Below, one piece after another: positions 4,870 through 5,754 of a DNA stretch of 5,754 bases. The notes beneath the pieces are model-generated. The model worked only from the letters and a program-made list of their open reading frames with translations. It was not told where the DNA came from and searched no databases. Position numbers and translations under genes: made by a program. Position 1 is the first letter of the stretch. Every line of letters begins with the position of its first letter. Source of the stretch: Candidatus Woesearchaeota archaeon (lineage in GTDB: Archaea > Nanobdellota > Nanobdellia > Woesearchaeales > UBA525); contig DUGD01000083.1 in the NCBI GenBank assembly GCA_013331575.1, positions 4,729 to 10,482 of the forward strand, written 5' to 3'.

Positions 4870-5754
4870 CTATTGTTTATGTTGGTTATGTGATGTCTCT
4901 TTCTTGTTCGATGTCTCCTTCACATCAATCGTCATGGCTATCTGTTCTTGTAGGAGCGGTATCTGGCGGTGTATGTCCCGCATCAACTCACCGTATTTTT
5001 TCGTCCTGAGATGGTATTCCCCCTCCGAGATGTTATGCTCTTCAAAGTACTGTTTCTGCGTCTCTTTGAGCAGTTCATCGATAACAATCAAGCGCTTATG
5101 CAACAACCGTATGCGGGATCGGAGCCGGTACCGTTGTATCGTGTTACGTGACGCGATAAACAACACAAGTAGTGTGATGCAGGTAATCAGTGCCGGTTTC
5201 CATATCGCACGCGCGATATCCGCAGTCCTATCGCGCGTTGCTGCGTAGATCGCTCGCGTCTTCGTATTCGCGGCCGTTATCTCGTTGACGCGATCATACG
5301 CGATCTCAATTAGTTCTTGGGACTCAGAGAACCGTCCGTTCCTGTACTCTTCATGCGCTTCATCGAGCAACGTGTACGCTTCTGTCATATCCGCCGTTGT
5401 GTTCTCATCGTCGAGATATACTCCTAATGCGTCGAGTTCGTCGCTTATCCGGTATGTTTCCACGCGCAATGCAGCGATCTCTTCAGTTATCGCGTGCACA
5501 TTCTCATACGTCGCGTTGCCGCCAGCACCATCGATGATGGATTGCGATTCATAATATTGTTGTGCTTCGAGGAGAAGATCGTTCGGGTATTGGTATGGTA
5601 ATCCTGCGTCGCGTAGCTCTTCTATTGTAGATGTAGCGATGATCAGTGCCTCTTTTGCGGAATCTTGCCGATTGACGCCATCTTCTAATGAGTAGACTGC
5701 CTGGGTATGCGCGATGATCGTGAAGAGTATCAGACAGAGTGCGGTAACGATATG
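4870..5754 (-). CDS. Secreted/membrane coiled-coil protein, archaeal style (5' end outside window)
   Basis: The minus-strand frame is open from the TAG at 4872-4870 to the window edge, giving 294 visible residues. A shorter version starting at an internal GTG (5499) would lose the secretion signal and is unlikely. The first visible residues, HIVTALCLILFTIIAHTQA, form the hydrophobic core and cleavage site of a signal peptide, so the true start is probably only a few codons beyond the edge. A helical acidic external region (about 20-183) follows, including GLPYQYPNDLLLEAQQYYES, then a membrane helix WKPALITCITLLVLFIAS (about 184-202), an Arg-rich stop-transfer segment, and a cytoplasmic coiled coil (about 203-280) with QKQYFEEHNISEGEYHLRTK, ending in a polar tail. 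Charges predict N outside, C inside. The 'lQ.qYF....is..eY..r..kY' pattern resembles proteins common in uncultured archaea; the function is unknown. It converges on the ATPase gene. Confidence 0.82.
   Translation of the reverse strand, partial: HIVTALCLILFTIIAHTQAVYSLEDGVNRQDSAKEALIIATSTIEELRDAGLPYQYPNDLLLEAQQYYESQSIIDGAGGNATYENVHAITEEIAALRVETYRISDELDALGVYLDDENTTADMTEAYTLLDEAHEEYRNGRFSESQELIEIAYDRVNEITAANTKTRAIYAATRDRTADIARAIWKPALITCITLLVLFIASRNTIQRYRLRSRIRLLHKRLIVIDELLKETQKQYFEEHNISEGEYHLRTKKYGELMRDIHRQIPLLQEQIAMTIDVKETSNKKETSHNQHKQ

Noticed and set aside
4760..5248. 162-residue plus-strand frame with a good GAGAGGAGG nearby
   Set aside because: No start codon lies at a workable distance after the purine run (the nearest TTG is 13 bases on), the product is Cys/Ser/Arg-rich, and most of it is antisense to the well-supported membrane protein gene.

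Overview
The window carries six confident or reasonable protein genes in about 50 % GC DNA. Three features point to an archaeon, possibly a large-genome DPANN-type lineage: TATA-like boxes 26-28 bp before start codons that lack or barely need a Shine-Dalgarno sequence, a single-domain KaiC/RAD55-type ATPase, and a membrane coiled-coil protein of a style common in uncultured archaea. The opposite signal is a CHASE2 class III adenylate cyclase, a family mostly known from bacteria. Either the archaeon acquired this gene, or the host is a bacterium (for example a spirochaete) and the TATA boxes are coincidental. I favour an archaeon at roughly 65 %.

Layout. Bases 2-115 (+) are the last codons of an unrecognised gene, followed six bases later by the complete CHASE2 adenylate cyclase (122-2023, +). 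A 220 bp convergent spacer with a strong palindrome follows. Three minus-strand genes come next, in transcription order: an NfsB-type nitroreductase (3638-3003), a small cupin (2997-2650) a few bases behind it, and, after a T7 tract, a small protein resembling ADP-ribosyltransferase folds (2609-2244). A 133 bp divergent promoter region (3639-3771) separates these from the KaiC/RAD55-type ATPase (3772-4566, +). Bases 4567-4869 hold a possible tiny coupled ORF and a cluster of strong hairpins and palindromes. The last gene (4870-5754, -) runs off the window edge. It encodes a signal peptide, an external helical domain, one membrane helix and a cytoplasmic coiled coil; its open frame continues well past the first internal start-like codon.

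Functional reading. The cyclase is a self-contained sensor: an extracytoplasmic CHASE2 domain, three membrane helices and an intact adenylate-type catalytic domain. The nitroreductase and cupin form a two-gene redox-type unit whose promoter has direct and inverted repeats next to its TATA box, suggesting a regulator site. The ART-like protein is the least explained gene and the best candidate for something new. No tRNA, rRNA, CRISPR array, transposase or integrase was seen.
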